A stretch of 64,000 nt of DNA. It comes from Pyropia haitanensis (lineage: Eukaryota; Rhodophyta; Bangiophyceae; Bangiales; Bangiaceae). A model generated the notes under the pieces. That model made no database searches, had not been told where the DNA came from, and worked only from the letters and a program-made list of their open reading frames with translations. The stretch spans positions 4,057,874-4,121,873 of the forward strand of contig SDUX01000002.1 in the NCBI GenBank assembly GCA_008729055.1. Reading direction: 5' to 3'. Of this stretch, positions 20,600 through 30,955 are shown piece by piece (the first letter of the stretch is position 1; each line of letters starts with the position of its first letter). The position numbers and the translations under genes are program-made.

Positions 20600-22690
20600 C
20601 GAGCAGGAGCGCGGGACAGGAAAAAGAAGTGAGGAGGGGGGGGGCATGCCAGTACCGAGCATGGCCCGTGAGAACCGATAGTCTCCGCTCCTTGGCCTCA
20701 CTCTGGCGCAGGCGTGGACGCTGTGGTAGCAGTTGCCAGCATGACTTCGGCACGAAATCGCGCCGAACCAGGGCCCCGCTTGGTGCACCTGACCTGCAAT
20801 ATCGTGCTTCCACGACCGCCACGCCTGAAATCTGAGAGCTGACCCGAGTGGACTGACATGGAACGAGTCAAATACTTTGCTTGTCTCCCAAGAAAGTCAC
20901 CCTGTTCAATAATGTATGATTGAAGCACAGCGAACAACAAGCAGAGAAATCATTCGAAGATGTGCCATTGCGATGCCTGCACCGTCATCCTAAATTAGCG
21001 GGCGACGACGTACGTGTTGGCGATGTCATCGTTCACGAGCACCTCCCCCTACCCCGGCCAGTGCCCATAGCCCCTCCCTTCTCGCCTGCCGCCGGCCCGT
21101 CCGTGCGCCGTCGCAGCAGCGCGTCCGCGGCTGCACGCGGCACTGCCACGACCGCCCTACCCCACTCGCCGCCCACCCCGGCCGAACGCGGCCGGAACGC
21201 GGCCGGAACGCGGCCGGAACGCGGTCGGAACGCGGCCGGAACGAGGCACTGCCACGACCGCCTTGCCCGTACAAGCTGCCGCCGCTGCCACCAGCAGCTT
21301 CAGTGGAAGCGACAGCCGTGGCGCCGCCGCCGGTGGCTGCTGCCACCACCGCCACACTCCCACCCCTTCTCTCGGCCGTGATCGGGACGTTTGTAGCCTA
21401 GGTACAAGAAGGGGACCTGTTGCAGTCTGCCGACAAACAGGGCGAGGTAGTTTTGACATGCACCCCCTCCCGTCGGTGCCGGCCGCACTGGCGCGGCGCC
21501 AGTCTGTGGGTGGTTGGCTTGTAGTTTTGCCGGCAGTGCGTGTGAGCATTACTGCCTCTCACTGCGTTCTCTCTATCACTTCCGCACTGGCTACGAGGGG
21601 CATCGGAGGCGAGCGCAGGTTCCCTCCCCCTCCCATTTGATCCCACGGCGGCTCTTTGTGAGCCTGCGTCATGTCCTGTAGAGCCTACGACTGAAGACAA
21701 GTGGCGGTTGATATAGCAGAGGGTCGCGAAAGAAGCGCCGCAGGCGTCGTCGCGGCCGCCACCCGACGTCATCTGTACTGTTTAGTGCGTTTCTAATTCA
21801 GGAGTTGTGTTGTGCCTGCCTGTCTTTGTTGGACACGCAGAGTGACGGTACTGTGCCTCATGTACCAGGACCGCAGCCGCTACGTCTGTGACGGGTGATC
21901 ACGTGCTAAAGACCACCCCCACCACTGTCACGCGGTTGCCGGCACAGGCTGACACTAACCCTGTACTCGCCCCTCAGAGGTGCCACAACACGCTCACCCA
22001 GCGCCGGGCCCGCCGGTGGGGGAAGCTTGGGCAGTAGCCCCCTCCCCCCACTACTGTCGCGTGCTCCTTCCCATTGGTGTGACCCGGTCTGCTCGCGTCG
22101 ACCCCGCGGCCGCGGGCGTGTCAGGTGGAGACTGACCAGGGCTCGCACCACGACGCCGGCCACGAGCGGCTGCTCTCCACGGGGGTTGCGGTCTGAACAA
22201 ACGTGGTCCGCGAGGGTGCGACGCCGGCTGGAACTCCCAGTGGCAAACGGACGGTGGCTGACGGAGGGAGCTGAAAGCGACCGCCAGCTGGGCTCAAGCC
22301 CCCACCGGTGGCCAGAGCGCTCGTCACCCCCCGCCAGTGGCCAATAGGGGGGGGGGAGGGACAGTGCTGGTAGGCGCTTCTGGGTTCCCACGCGTGCCGC
22401 CCCGCCCCCCCTTCCCTCGTCAGAGAATCTTTGTGGGTTGTCGCACGTGCACCCAGAGCACAGAAGGGGCGCCCTGGGGTCCGCCTTACCGGGCCACCAT
22501 CGCGGCTCGAACCCGGCTTTGCGTGTGCACCTCGCCCCCCCCCCCCCAAAAAGTAACCACGGGAGCCATGCCTTTCAACGGCTGGCTAGCGACGATAGTC
22601 CCACGAGGGTGCCCCTCCCTCGCTCCCCACTCCGCTCTCCCTCTCCCCCCCCCCGCGCGGGTGTGCCCTAGGCAGGGCCACCGATGAACA
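20600..22690. other. 2.1 kb intergenic region, no gene seen
   Basis: Short frames only, none recognised. It contains the 11-bp tandem array at 21181-21247 and a lower-GC patch near 20860-21000. It probably holds the promoter of the CCA-enzyme gene at its left side. Confidence 0.4.
21181..21247. repeat. 11-bp tandem repeat, six units
   Basis: Six consecutive copies of CGGAACGCGGC with one C-to-T change, between two similar segments that both contain GCACTGCCACGACCGCC. Confidence 0.85.
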
Positions 22691-24619
22691 GCGCGGGCGG
22701 GCGCTCTGCCAGCGTTGAGCCCAAACGTTGGACGCGTCGGCGGGTCTCGGCCGCCACCCAACTTGTCCATTTGAACCTCCCCACGACGATGGTCGCGGCC
22801 GGCCAGAACCAGGGGCGCGCCGCACCCCTGTTTCTTTTTTTTGCGTGCGGCCGCGCGCGGAGAGGACAGACTGACTGGTCGAGGGCGGGAGCGGCGGCGG
22901 GTGGTGGTGGGGGGGGGGGGGGGAGGCGGTGGGCCCGCCACGGGACCGACCCCCCCATCGCCACGCGCTGCTTCTTTGTCCTCCCAGAGAGGAGGCGGGG
23001 AGGGGAGGGCGGCCGGGGACTCCACACCACTGGCCGGCGCACCTCCACCCCCCGGCAGCCGTTTCCGAGGGGACGTGAGGGGCGACGCGGGTCCGCTCGG
23101 CTGCAGCCGTCGTCCCGCGCTTCCCCTCGACCGCCGCCAGTGGCTGCCGCTTTGCGCGGGCGGGAGTGCCCCCTCCCCCCCCCCCCCCCGCGCTCCCGGG
23201 TGAGGCAGAGGCCCCCCCACGCCTTCCTCCGCCCCGCTAAAAGTGTCTCCCCGGCGCGCGGCACGCCCGTCACGCCGGCTGCAGGCCGTGGTGGCCCCCC
23301 CCCCCACCCCCCCGGCCATCGTCGTCCCCCTCGCCCCTCCAGCCCGCGACGGCCCGGCCGACGGAGAACCGGCGCTTTGCCGTCGCCAAAGCCGCTACAG
23401 CCAACGCGCGGCGACAGCGGCGGCGGCGGCAACGACGGCGGCGGGGCGCCCAACGGGGTTGTCCCGCGCGTCCCCCCTCCCCCCCCCCCCCCCCCCCCCG
23501 CCGCCGTCGCTCTCTCTCCCCCTCGGACCCCCCCGCCATTCGTGGCACCCGCCTTTCATGCGCGGCGAGCAGACACGCGCGCCTTGCGTGAGGGCGGCCG
23601 GCTAGCCGGGCTGCCGCCACCAGCGGGGGGATGCCCACCAGTGGCGCCCCGCCCCGTGGCGCGGCGCGGCGGCGACGCCCCACCAACCCCCCTCCGCCAC
23701 CACCTCCCCACCTCCCACACCCGCGCCGGGCGGGTAGGCACGCACGTTGCGGCCGGTGGCCACGGCGGCCGCGGCTGTCACCTGACCCACCCCCCCTTCA
23801 CCCCCCCCCCCCAAACTCTGCCCCCCCCCCCCCCCCCCCGTCCGCCCCCACCCCTGCCCTTCCCCACCAACCCGCGACACCCGCTGCGCGTTTCCGCCGC
23901 CGCGCCGCGCCGCGCCGGCGCGGCCCTTTTTTTCCGGTTCGGCGCGGCCCCTTTGCCGTGTCGGCAGCGGCTGCCGCCTGGACAGGTGGGGAGGGGGGGG
24001 GGAGGGCGGAAGCGGGGGGGGGACGACGCGGGGGGGCCGAGGCGCCGCCCGCCGCGCGCGCCGCCGAGTGGCCCGCTCCCCCCCCCCCCCCCCTCCCCCA
24101 CCGCCGCGGCTCACCGCGCGAGCGCGCGTCGTCCGCGCACTCGGGTGGGGCGGCCGCTTGCCTTGGCGTCGGCGCAAGGGGGGTCGTGCGGACGCCGGGG
24201 GGTGGGGGTGGGGGTGGGAGGCCGCCCGCCGGCGAGCGGCGGCGAGTGACTGCCGCGGCCGCGCACGCTGACGGGGTTGGTGTGGGAGACGACGCGGCGC
24301 GCCGCGAGCGCGGCCGCCACAGCAGCGGGACGCCGCGCGTGCACCCGCCGCCGACAGCGGTACTTTCCGCCCGCACTGCGACGCCGTCGCGGACGACCGC
24401 GCCGCCGCCTGCCCCCGTCCCGGCCGCGCCGCGTGGCACCCGGCACGTCATCTGGGAGAGGTGCTGCGGCGCGGCGTGGCTGCCCATCCCACCTTCCTCT
24501 CTTCCCCCTTCCCCCCCCCCCCCCCCCCCCCTCTCCTCCCATCCCGCGCCGCCGCCGCCGCAGCCGCCGCCGACCGGCTACCTCTCGCCTCCGGCATTCC
24601 CCCCCCCCCCGCCACCGTC
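22691..24619. other. Homopolymer-rich GC region upstream of the C2-domain gene
   Basis: Nearly 2 kb dominated by long runs of C or G (for example near 22905-22923, 23480-23505, 23818-23840, 24079-24093, 24508-24530) and Pro/Arg- or Gly-rich frames on both strands that track composition. No domain was found. The polypyrimidine runs just before 24620 are taken as promoter and 5' leader of the downstream gene. Confidence 0.5.
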
Positions 24620-26086
24620 ATGGCCTGGTGGAGTAGCACCTCCTCGCGGTACGTGGAGGTCAAGGTGGCGGCGTTTGGCCTGCGCGGCCGGCTGCTCGAC
24701 CCGTTTGCGGCGCTCCTCACACCCTCCTCCCCCGGCCACTGGGAGGAGGTGGCGCGGACGGAGATTGTGTACCAGGATGCCAACCCCGCGTGGGTCACCT
24801 CGTTTGAGCTCCCCCTGCGCGACGCGTCGGACGCGGGCCGCGCGTACAAGGTGGCCGTCGCGTCGTACGACGGGCGCAAGGGCCCGGAGCTGTCCAAGCA
24901 CCCGCGGCTCGGCGGCGCGGACTTTACGCTGGACCGCATCCTGGACAAGCGCGACGGCGTCATTGAGCGGGTGCTCCGGGACAAGACGGGCAAGGTGGAC
25001 GAGCGCCTCGGCTGCCTCATTCTGTGTGGGGAGGTTATCAACCGCGTCTCCCCGCCGCATATGTTTAACATTACCCTCGGCATCACGGCCGACGCGGACG
25101 CGGCGGGGCCGACGGGGCTCCACGGGCCCGAGCTGACCGACGCGCCGCCACCCCGGCCACGCAAGGGCCGCCGCGCCAGCCTGCCCGTTGCGCCTGGCGC
25201 GACGGGCAGGGGAGGGCGGGAGCCCCCCGGTCGCTCCCGCCGCGCGTCGAAACGCATCAGCCGCGGCTCCATGGGCGGCGGCGCCGTGGACGCCAAGGCC
25301 GCCTCCGCGGCGGCGGTGGCGTGCCTCCCGCCCGGCCGCAAGGTCTTTTACGTCCTCTACCGCGCCATTGTCAATGGCGTGGCCGACGAGGACTGGACGC
25401 CCGTCTACCGGTCCGAGGTGATTTCGTGTGCCGCCCGCGACGGCCTGTCGGCGACGAGCTGGGAGTGCGCGTCGCTGTCGGCCGAGCGGCTGTACGGGAA
25501 CAACGAGAACCGGGGGCTCCGGTTTGAGTTTTTCCACTATGGGGACGTGGCGACCGGCGGCCACGTGCCGCTCGGCTTTGTCCAAACGTCCGCGTCGGCG
25601 TTTAAGTTTGCGCGGCCAGGGGGCAAGCTGTTCATGGTGCCCGTCCCGCTGAGCGGCCTCAAGCGCGGCGTCGTGTCGCTGGATACGCTCAAACTGGGGC
25701 TGGCCAGCCGCAAGGGCGGCCTCAGCTCGGTCTTTATCCTCCACGCAAGCAGCTTTGTGTGGGGCCGCCGCTCTGCGTTTGGCGGCGTGGACCCAAACTG
25801 GATGGACAACTGGGTGGATCGCGACGCGTACGGCCGCAAGCGGGTGATTGGGGTGGAGGAGGAGGAGGAGATGGCGGCGGACAGTGGCGACGACGACGAC
25901 GGGGAGGACCCACCAGGCGACAGCGACGCCGACGATGGGGACGGCAAGGAGAACCAAAAGACGCCCAAGGACATGCCCAAGGTGATGCCCCGCGGCATCA
26001 GCTACATGGGCAGCCGCGCCAAGCGCCTCGAGTCGGCGCGCGACGTGGCCGCCGTCGCGGAAATGGTGCAAGGCAAGACCCCGTGA
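24620..26086 (+). CDS. Copine-like protein with two C2 domains
   Basis: 488 residues from ATG 24620 (MAWWSSTSSRYVEVKVAAFG) to TGA 26084-26086. The ATG follows a GCCACCGTC leader and is the first Met before the conserved region. Residues about 10-125 are a C2 domain of copine type (TEIVYQDANPAWVTSFELPL, VASYDGRKGPELSKHPRLGG). Residues about 245-390 form a second C2-like domain (TPVYRSEVI, ENRGLRFEFFHYGD, HVPLGFVQTS). An acidic EEEEE/DDDDGED tail and a basic C-terminus follow. Copines bind membranes in response to calcium and normally have a von Willebrand A domain after the C2 pair; none is visible here. Several calcium-ligand Asp positions cannot be assigned confidently. Single exon, no frameshift. 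Confidence 0.7.
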   Translation: MAWWSSTSSRYVEVKVAAFGLRGRLLDPFAALLTPSSPGHWEEVARTEIVYQDANPAWVTSFELPLRDASDAGRAYKVAVASYDGRKGPELSKHPRLGGADFTLDRILDKRDGVIERVLRDKTGKVDERLGCLILCGEVINRVSPPHMFNITLGITADADAAGPTGLHGPELTDAPPPRPRKGRRASLPVAPGATGRGGREPPGRSRRASKRISRGSMGGGAVDAKAASAAAVACLPPGRKVFYVLYRAIVNGVADEDWTPVYRSEVISCAARDGLSATSWECASLSAERLYGNNENRGLRFEFFHYGDVATGGHVPLGFVQTSASAFKFARPGGKLFMVPVPLSGLKRGVVSLDTLKLGLASRKGGLSSVFILHASSFVWGRRSAFGGVDPNWMDNWVDRDAYGRKRVIGVEEEEEMAADSGDDDDGEDPPGDSDADDGDGKENQKTPKDMPKVMPRGISYMGSRAKRLESARDVAAVAEMVQGKTP

Positions 26087-26104
26087 CGGGGGGGGGCGTG
26101 CCGC

Positions 26105-26122
26105 TCGTTGAATAAATTAAAT
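26105..26122 (+). terminator. Polyadenylation signal of the C2-domain gene
   Basis: AATAAA within GTTGAATAAATTAAAT, about 25 bp after the stop codon, in an otherwise GC-rich setting. Confidence 0.6.
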
Positions 26123-27161
26123 CCACCTCCGTCGTGCTCCCCGCTCCCCCGCGTCCCAGTGGGTACTGCACGGCACCGCCACCACCGTCGTACACGCGCA
26201 CACGCTCGCATGGTCGCCGGCCACTGTATGGCCATTGAGTGCGAGTCCTCTTCGGCGAGTATCGGCATCCGCCGCCCTTTGACGGACACGATCGTACTAT
26301 CGTGATGCAGAAGATAACAGCGGGGGGCCCCACACGCGTCCATGGCGCTGCGCAACACGCCTCTTTCCTCCTACCGCAGTCCCGTGTACCGGCTCCCTGC
26401 CGCCGCCGATGCCATCGTAGAGGGGAAACCCTGTAGAGGGATGAAGCGCCTGGTCCTATGCACGTGGGGTACACGTGGCCATGACCATGGACCCCGAGAA
26501 GGCCAGGATCAAAGGAGTGGTGCGGCACGGGGGGGACCACTCTGTCAATTGGCCATGATGGCTGGGGGATTGCAGGCTTGTGGTTGGCGGACTGGGGCGT
26601 CTTGAGCTTTTTGCTGGCAGGAAGGGAGAGCTCCCACTTTGTCGGGGAGGAAAGGAGGGCTGGAGGCGTCGGCGATGCATCGCGGCCGCGGGGCCAACGT
26701 GGTCCCGCACCTCTTCCCCGTGCCCTTGCCGCGACCATCCTCCCCGCCCAGTGGCGCTCTGTTCTCTGTACCGCCCCCGCCCCCCCCCCCCCCGACTCGC
26801 TTCACCACCCCCCGCATTCTCCATAGACCAGATAGATAGTCTTTGTTGTCTTGGCGGCCGTCCCCCCCAGCGCCGGCGACATGGGGCGTACCCCTTCACC
26901 CACGGCGGCCGCGTTTGCTGCCGCCCCCACCCCCCCACCCGCGCGTGGCCTGCCGCCCGTGCTGGCAGAGGCGCCGCGCCTGCGGCCGCCGGCGGCGACC
27001 CAGCGTGGCGGTCTGCGTGGGCGCCGGCCCACCGTCGCTGCGCACCGGGGTGGGCGACGGCTGGCGCTGGCCTGCGGCGGACGGCGGGTGGCGGCGCCGG
27101 CGGTGGCGCCGGCGGCGGTGCGCCGCCCCCGCCGCCCACCCGGTCTGTGTCGCCGCCCGCC
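26123..27161. other. Intergenic region and possible leader of the SET gene
   Basis: No separate gene recognised. An ATG at 26881 opens a frame (MGRTPSPTAAAFAAAPTPPP) that resembles a plastid transit peptide but is not in frame with the SET protein as sequenced. A missing or extra base in the intervening C/G runs could connect it. Confidence 0.35.
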
Positions 27162-28827
27162 ATGGCCGCCACCGGCGCCACGGGCGCGGCGGCCACCGCG
27201 GCCACCGCCGCCGCGACGGAGCTGCTGGCCGCCATCGCCGCTGCCGGCGGCACTGCTTCCCCCACCCTGACGGTGGCGCCCTCCCCCGTCGCCCCTGGCC
27301 GAGCAGTGCTAGCCGCGTCGTCTGCGATTGGCGGCGCCGGCCGGACGGCACTGCTGCAGCTGCCGCTAGCGTGCCTGTGGACGCCCGAGACGGCCGCTGC
27401 GGCGCTGCCGCCGCTGCCGGACTCGCCCCTCCTCGACGACTACGCGCTGCTGTCGTTGGCGCTTATCCACGCGCGCGCCAACCCGGCGGCGGTCGACCCC
27501 GTCGCGGCGGCGTACGTAGCGGGCCTCCCCGCCGCGGCCGCCCTGGACGTGCCGCTGCTGTGGGGGGACGCGGAGCTGGGCCGCCTGGCGGGGTCGGCGC
27601 TCGGCGCCGCCGCGGCGCGGATGAAGGCGGAGGTTGCCGCCGAGTGGGCCGCCCTCGACGCGGAGGTGCTCGCGTCCGCCCGGCACGCGTTTCCCGCCGA
27701 CGTGTACACCGCCGACGCGTACGCGTGGTCGGCGGCGGTGGTGGTGGAGCGGGGGCTCACCTTGCCAGACTACCCGCTGGTGCTAGCGCCGGCGATTGAC
27801 CTCGCGACGGCGGTGGTGGCGGCGGGTGGTGGAGGGGGGAGGGGGGGACGCGTCGCCGGGGGCGGTGGAGATTGTGGGCACGGGGCTGTTTGGGCGGACC
27901 AAGGTGGTGCAGCTGACCGCGCCCGTCGGCGGCATCCGCGCCGGCGCGACGGTGTCGGGGGTGACCGCGGCGGCGGCAGCAGAGGGGCGCTCCTTCCGCG
28001 ACTACTTCCTCGAGGCGGGGGTGGTGGCCGCCGCGCCAGCCACCGCGGCCACCGACGCGGACGCGGGGGGGGTGGTGGGCCTCTCGTTTGGGCTGTCCCC
28101 CGAGGATAGCCAGTACGACGACAAGGTGGACATCCTCGAGACGTACGCCTACCCGGGGGAGGCGGCGGGCGGCGACGAGGACGAGGATGGGGAGGTGCGG
28201 CTGTTTCCGCTGGCCGCCGCCCCCGCGGGGGCGGACACGGACGACGACGCCGACGCGGCGGCCGACGGCGATGACGACGCGGACGGCGGCGGTGGGTCCG
28301 CGTCGTGGAGCCGCGACAGCTGGACGCCCCCCCCGGACCTGATGCCCTTCCTCCGCCTGGTCATGCTCGGCGGCGGCGACGTGTTCCTCCTCGAGGCGGT
28401 CTTCCGCGCCGAGGTGTGGGGCTTTATGGCGTACCCCGTCAGCGAGGAGAACGAGGCGGCCGCCATTGACGCCATCCTCGCCGCCTGCGCGGCCGCCCTC
28501 GACGGCTACACCGGCGCACCGGGTGGCGACGGCGACGGCGACGGCGACGGCGACAGCGACGGTGACGGCGGCGCCAGCGACGCGGTGGGCGGCGCCACCA
28601 CCACCCGGCGGGCGGCACTGGCGCGACGGCTGGTGGCGGTGGAAACCGCCGCTCTGCGCGCATGCGCCGCCTACTTCACCCGTGAGCGCGAGACGCTCGA
28701 CTCGCTCGAGTACTACCAGGAGCGGCGGCTGCGGGAGCTCAACCTACTCCGACCGGTGGACCCGTCCGAAATTGTGGACAGCGAGTCGGGGGGGCGGGCG
28801 GCCGCTGCGTTTGACGAGTACTACTAG
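27162..28827 (+). CDS. SET/LSMT-type lysine methyltransferase-like protein, one frameshift
   Basis: From ATG 27162 (MAATGATGAAATAATAAATE) the frame shows the split SET region of Rubisco-LSMT/SETD3 proteins: LLQLPLACLWTPETAAAALP, DDYALLSLALIHARANP, ASARHAFPADVYTADAYAWS, LPDYPLVLAPAIDLA. At a G-rich stretch (about 27825-27848) the reading continues in another frame (VEIVGTGLFGRTKVV onward) through an Asp-rich linker to the LSMT substrate-binding domain (MPFLRLVMLGG, LEAVFRAEVWGFMAYPVSEE, ETLDSLEYYQERRLRELNLL) and TAG at 28825-28827. LSMT proteins trimethylate lysines of plastid proteins; the C-terminus also recalls plant PTAC14. The usual Asn-His of the SET core is not seen (IDLATAVV), so activity is uncertain. 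The frameshift lies in a homopolymer and is probably an assembly error. Confidence 0.7.
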
Positions 28828-29171
28828 AGCGGGGACGGGGAAGCGGGGGGGGGGGGGGGGGCGCGGCGGGGGCGTGGGTAGGATCCGGGATGGGCAGAGA
28901 GGTGTGAGAGCAGGAGATTGGGGGGGATGGGTGGGGCTATTGCAGGAGCAACCAGGGGCGTGGGGCAAACTGCTCGCAGGAGAGAAGACACGGGGCTGTG
29001 AGGTGACACTAAGCGCAAGGTGCGTCGGCGCCAAACGAATGCAATGACACACTGCACCCGCAGCGCCGGCGCGGGGGCAACTGCGCACGGCCGCGTGCGC
29101 GACGACAAGCCCCTGCTCTTCCCAAAACTACACCGTAAAAACACGTGCTCCCCCTCCCCCCCAACGATCAG
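28828..29171. other. Intergenic region between two converging genes
   Basis: Contains a G run at 28845-28862 and otherwise no gene. Presumed to hold both 3' UTRs. Confidence 0.4.
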
Positions 29172-30392
29172 CTACCAGCGGCGCCTCCCGCCACGGGCGT
29201 GGCGCTCCCCCGCCCCGTCCACAATCCGTCCCCGCTCGCCCCTCGCGTACGCGGCGAGCCCCACCTCCCACGCGTGGGCGGTCAGCCCGCGCGGCGCGTA
29301 CACGGCGAGCGCGCCCGTGCCCGCCACATCCACACAGTTGCGGCGCTCATTGTCAAAAAAGAGCATGGCCGTGGCGGGCACGCCCGTCGCGGCGGCAATG
29401 GCGGCCATGTGCGTCGTCTTGGTGCCCGGGTAGATCTCCGCCACCCGCCGCGACGTCGGCCATGGCCACGCCCGCCGCGATGGGCAGCGCGGCGAGCGCG
29501 GCGCGCGCGTACGCCGGCTCCGTCGTCCGTGACGCGTACGCGACGGCGGTGGACGCCAGTCGGGGGCGGCGTGCAGCTGTGCGAGGATGGAGGCGGTCGC
29601 GCCGAGCAGCTCGATGCGCTCGCCGGTCGCGTCGGTGACGGGGTGGGGGGGGTGGGCGACCGCCGTGGCCGTCCTTGCAGCATGTACATTTCGGGCCACC
29701 TGCGGAGGCAAGGGTGAGGGGGGGGGGGGGGAAGGGGGAACCGGGTCATCCATCCATACCAGCGTCGACAGGCGGCGGGGGCGTTTGCGACAGACGGTGG
29801 GAGCGTTGACAAAACAAAGTGGGAGCGACGACGACAAGCAGCGGGAGCGTCAACGACCAGTGGCCGTCGCCCTGGGCACGGCCGACGGCCAACGACGGGG
29901 CACAGCCAGACGGGGGAGCACACGCCACCAAACAAGAGGGAGTGCACGCAGGCGCCAAGGGCGAAAGGGACTCGCGGTGGACGGGAGACGACACTGACGG
30001 GGCGGGCGGCGGGCAGTGAGCGTCAGCAGCCACGCCGGCAGACGGCGGCCCCCACCGGGGCGGCGCACGCCCCGCCCCACACCCGCGCCCGTGACCATAG
30101 GCTGGCAGTCTACACGACGGCCATGGCCCAGACCCGCGCGCGGGGGTCGGGCGGCGGTCCAAAAAAAAAAACAACCAAACCGCATCGGCTGGCCAGGCGC
30201 ACCCCCTCCCCCACCCCACTCGGTCAGGCGGCGTCACTTCCCCCACCCCCCCCCCCCCCCCCCCCCCCGCCGCCGCCCCCCCCACCAACGTCCCCTTGTC
30301 CCCCTCCGCGGACGCGGCTCCCCCACGCCGCGACGGCCGACGCACCAACAGAGGCCGTCCAGGTCCAGCACCACCACCCGCGGCCGCTCCAT
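29172..30392 (-). CDS. MDP-1-like HAD phosphatase, two exons, frameshifted
   Basis: Exon 1 is 30392-30346, only 47 nt (MERPRVVVLDLDGLC), with the DxD nucleophile motif; exon 2 runs 29699-29172. Splicing across a 646-bp GT-AG intron (TTG|GTGCGT, CCGCAG|GTGG) restores DLDGLCWWPEMYML, a hallmark of the magnesium-dependent phosphatase-1 family. Exon 2 then gives VTDATGERIELLGATASILA, VAYASRTTEPAYARAALAAL, AEIYPGTKTTHMAAIAAATG, AMLFFDNERRNCVDVAGTGA and YAPRGLTAHAWEVGLAAY. Three one-base frame changes interrupt exon 2, the first in a C run. Family members are small cytosolic phosphatases acting on phosphotyrosine or sugar-phosphate adducts; the substrate here is unknown. It converges on the SET gene with 344 bp between stops. 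All HAD motifs are present once the frames are followed, which favours sequence error over decay. Confidence 0.65.
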
Positions 30393-30427
30393 CGTCTGCC
30401 GGCCGCCGCGTCCCGCCGGGCGCACCG

Positions 30428-30454
30428 CCGCGGCGGTGGCGGCGGCGGTGGCGG

Positions 30455-30487
<33 letters not shown>

Positions 30488-30490
30488 TCG
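30428..30490. repeat. GGC/GGT trinucleotide repeat
   Basis: About 20 GGC triplets with occasional GGT, just upstream of the MDP-1-like start codon. Poly-C (30246-30268) and poly-G (30579-30599) runs lie on either side. Confidence 0.8.
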
Positions 30491-30955
30491 CAGCCGCGGA
30501 CCGCGGCGGCGGCTGGCGGCGGCCGCGGCTGCCGCGGCGGCACTGGACCGGAGCGCCCACGCGGGGAGGCGGGGGTAGGGGGGGGGGGGGGGGGGGGGGA
30601 GGCGGCGATCCGGGGGGCGACGCGGCTCCCTGACCGCCACGGATGGATGACGCGCCGTCCAGTGCCAAACGGGCCCAAGAAAAGGAGGCTCCAGCCGCCA
30701 GTCTTGGGCTGCCCCTTTTGTTGCTGGTGGTGCTGGTGGTGCGGGCGTGGTGCCCGTCGCCGCCACCGGCCAGTCATCGAAAGGACACGGCCGCGGCCCG
30801 AGCCGCTGGGTGGATGATGCCGCCGTGGGGGGAGGGAGCACCAGGCGGTGGCGCGGCGGCTCGGCCGGCGACGGCCGTACGCGGAGCGGCTGGCTGAGCG
30901 CGCATTTTGGAGGGGGGGGTATCGCTATTCCCACCTGGATGGAGGCGGCGGAGGC

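Noticed and set aside
22684..24249. Very long Pro/Arg-rich plus-strand ORF
   Set aside because: GC-rich DNA has few stop codons; all frames here follow the C and G runs, no domain is present, and opposite-strand frames are just as long.
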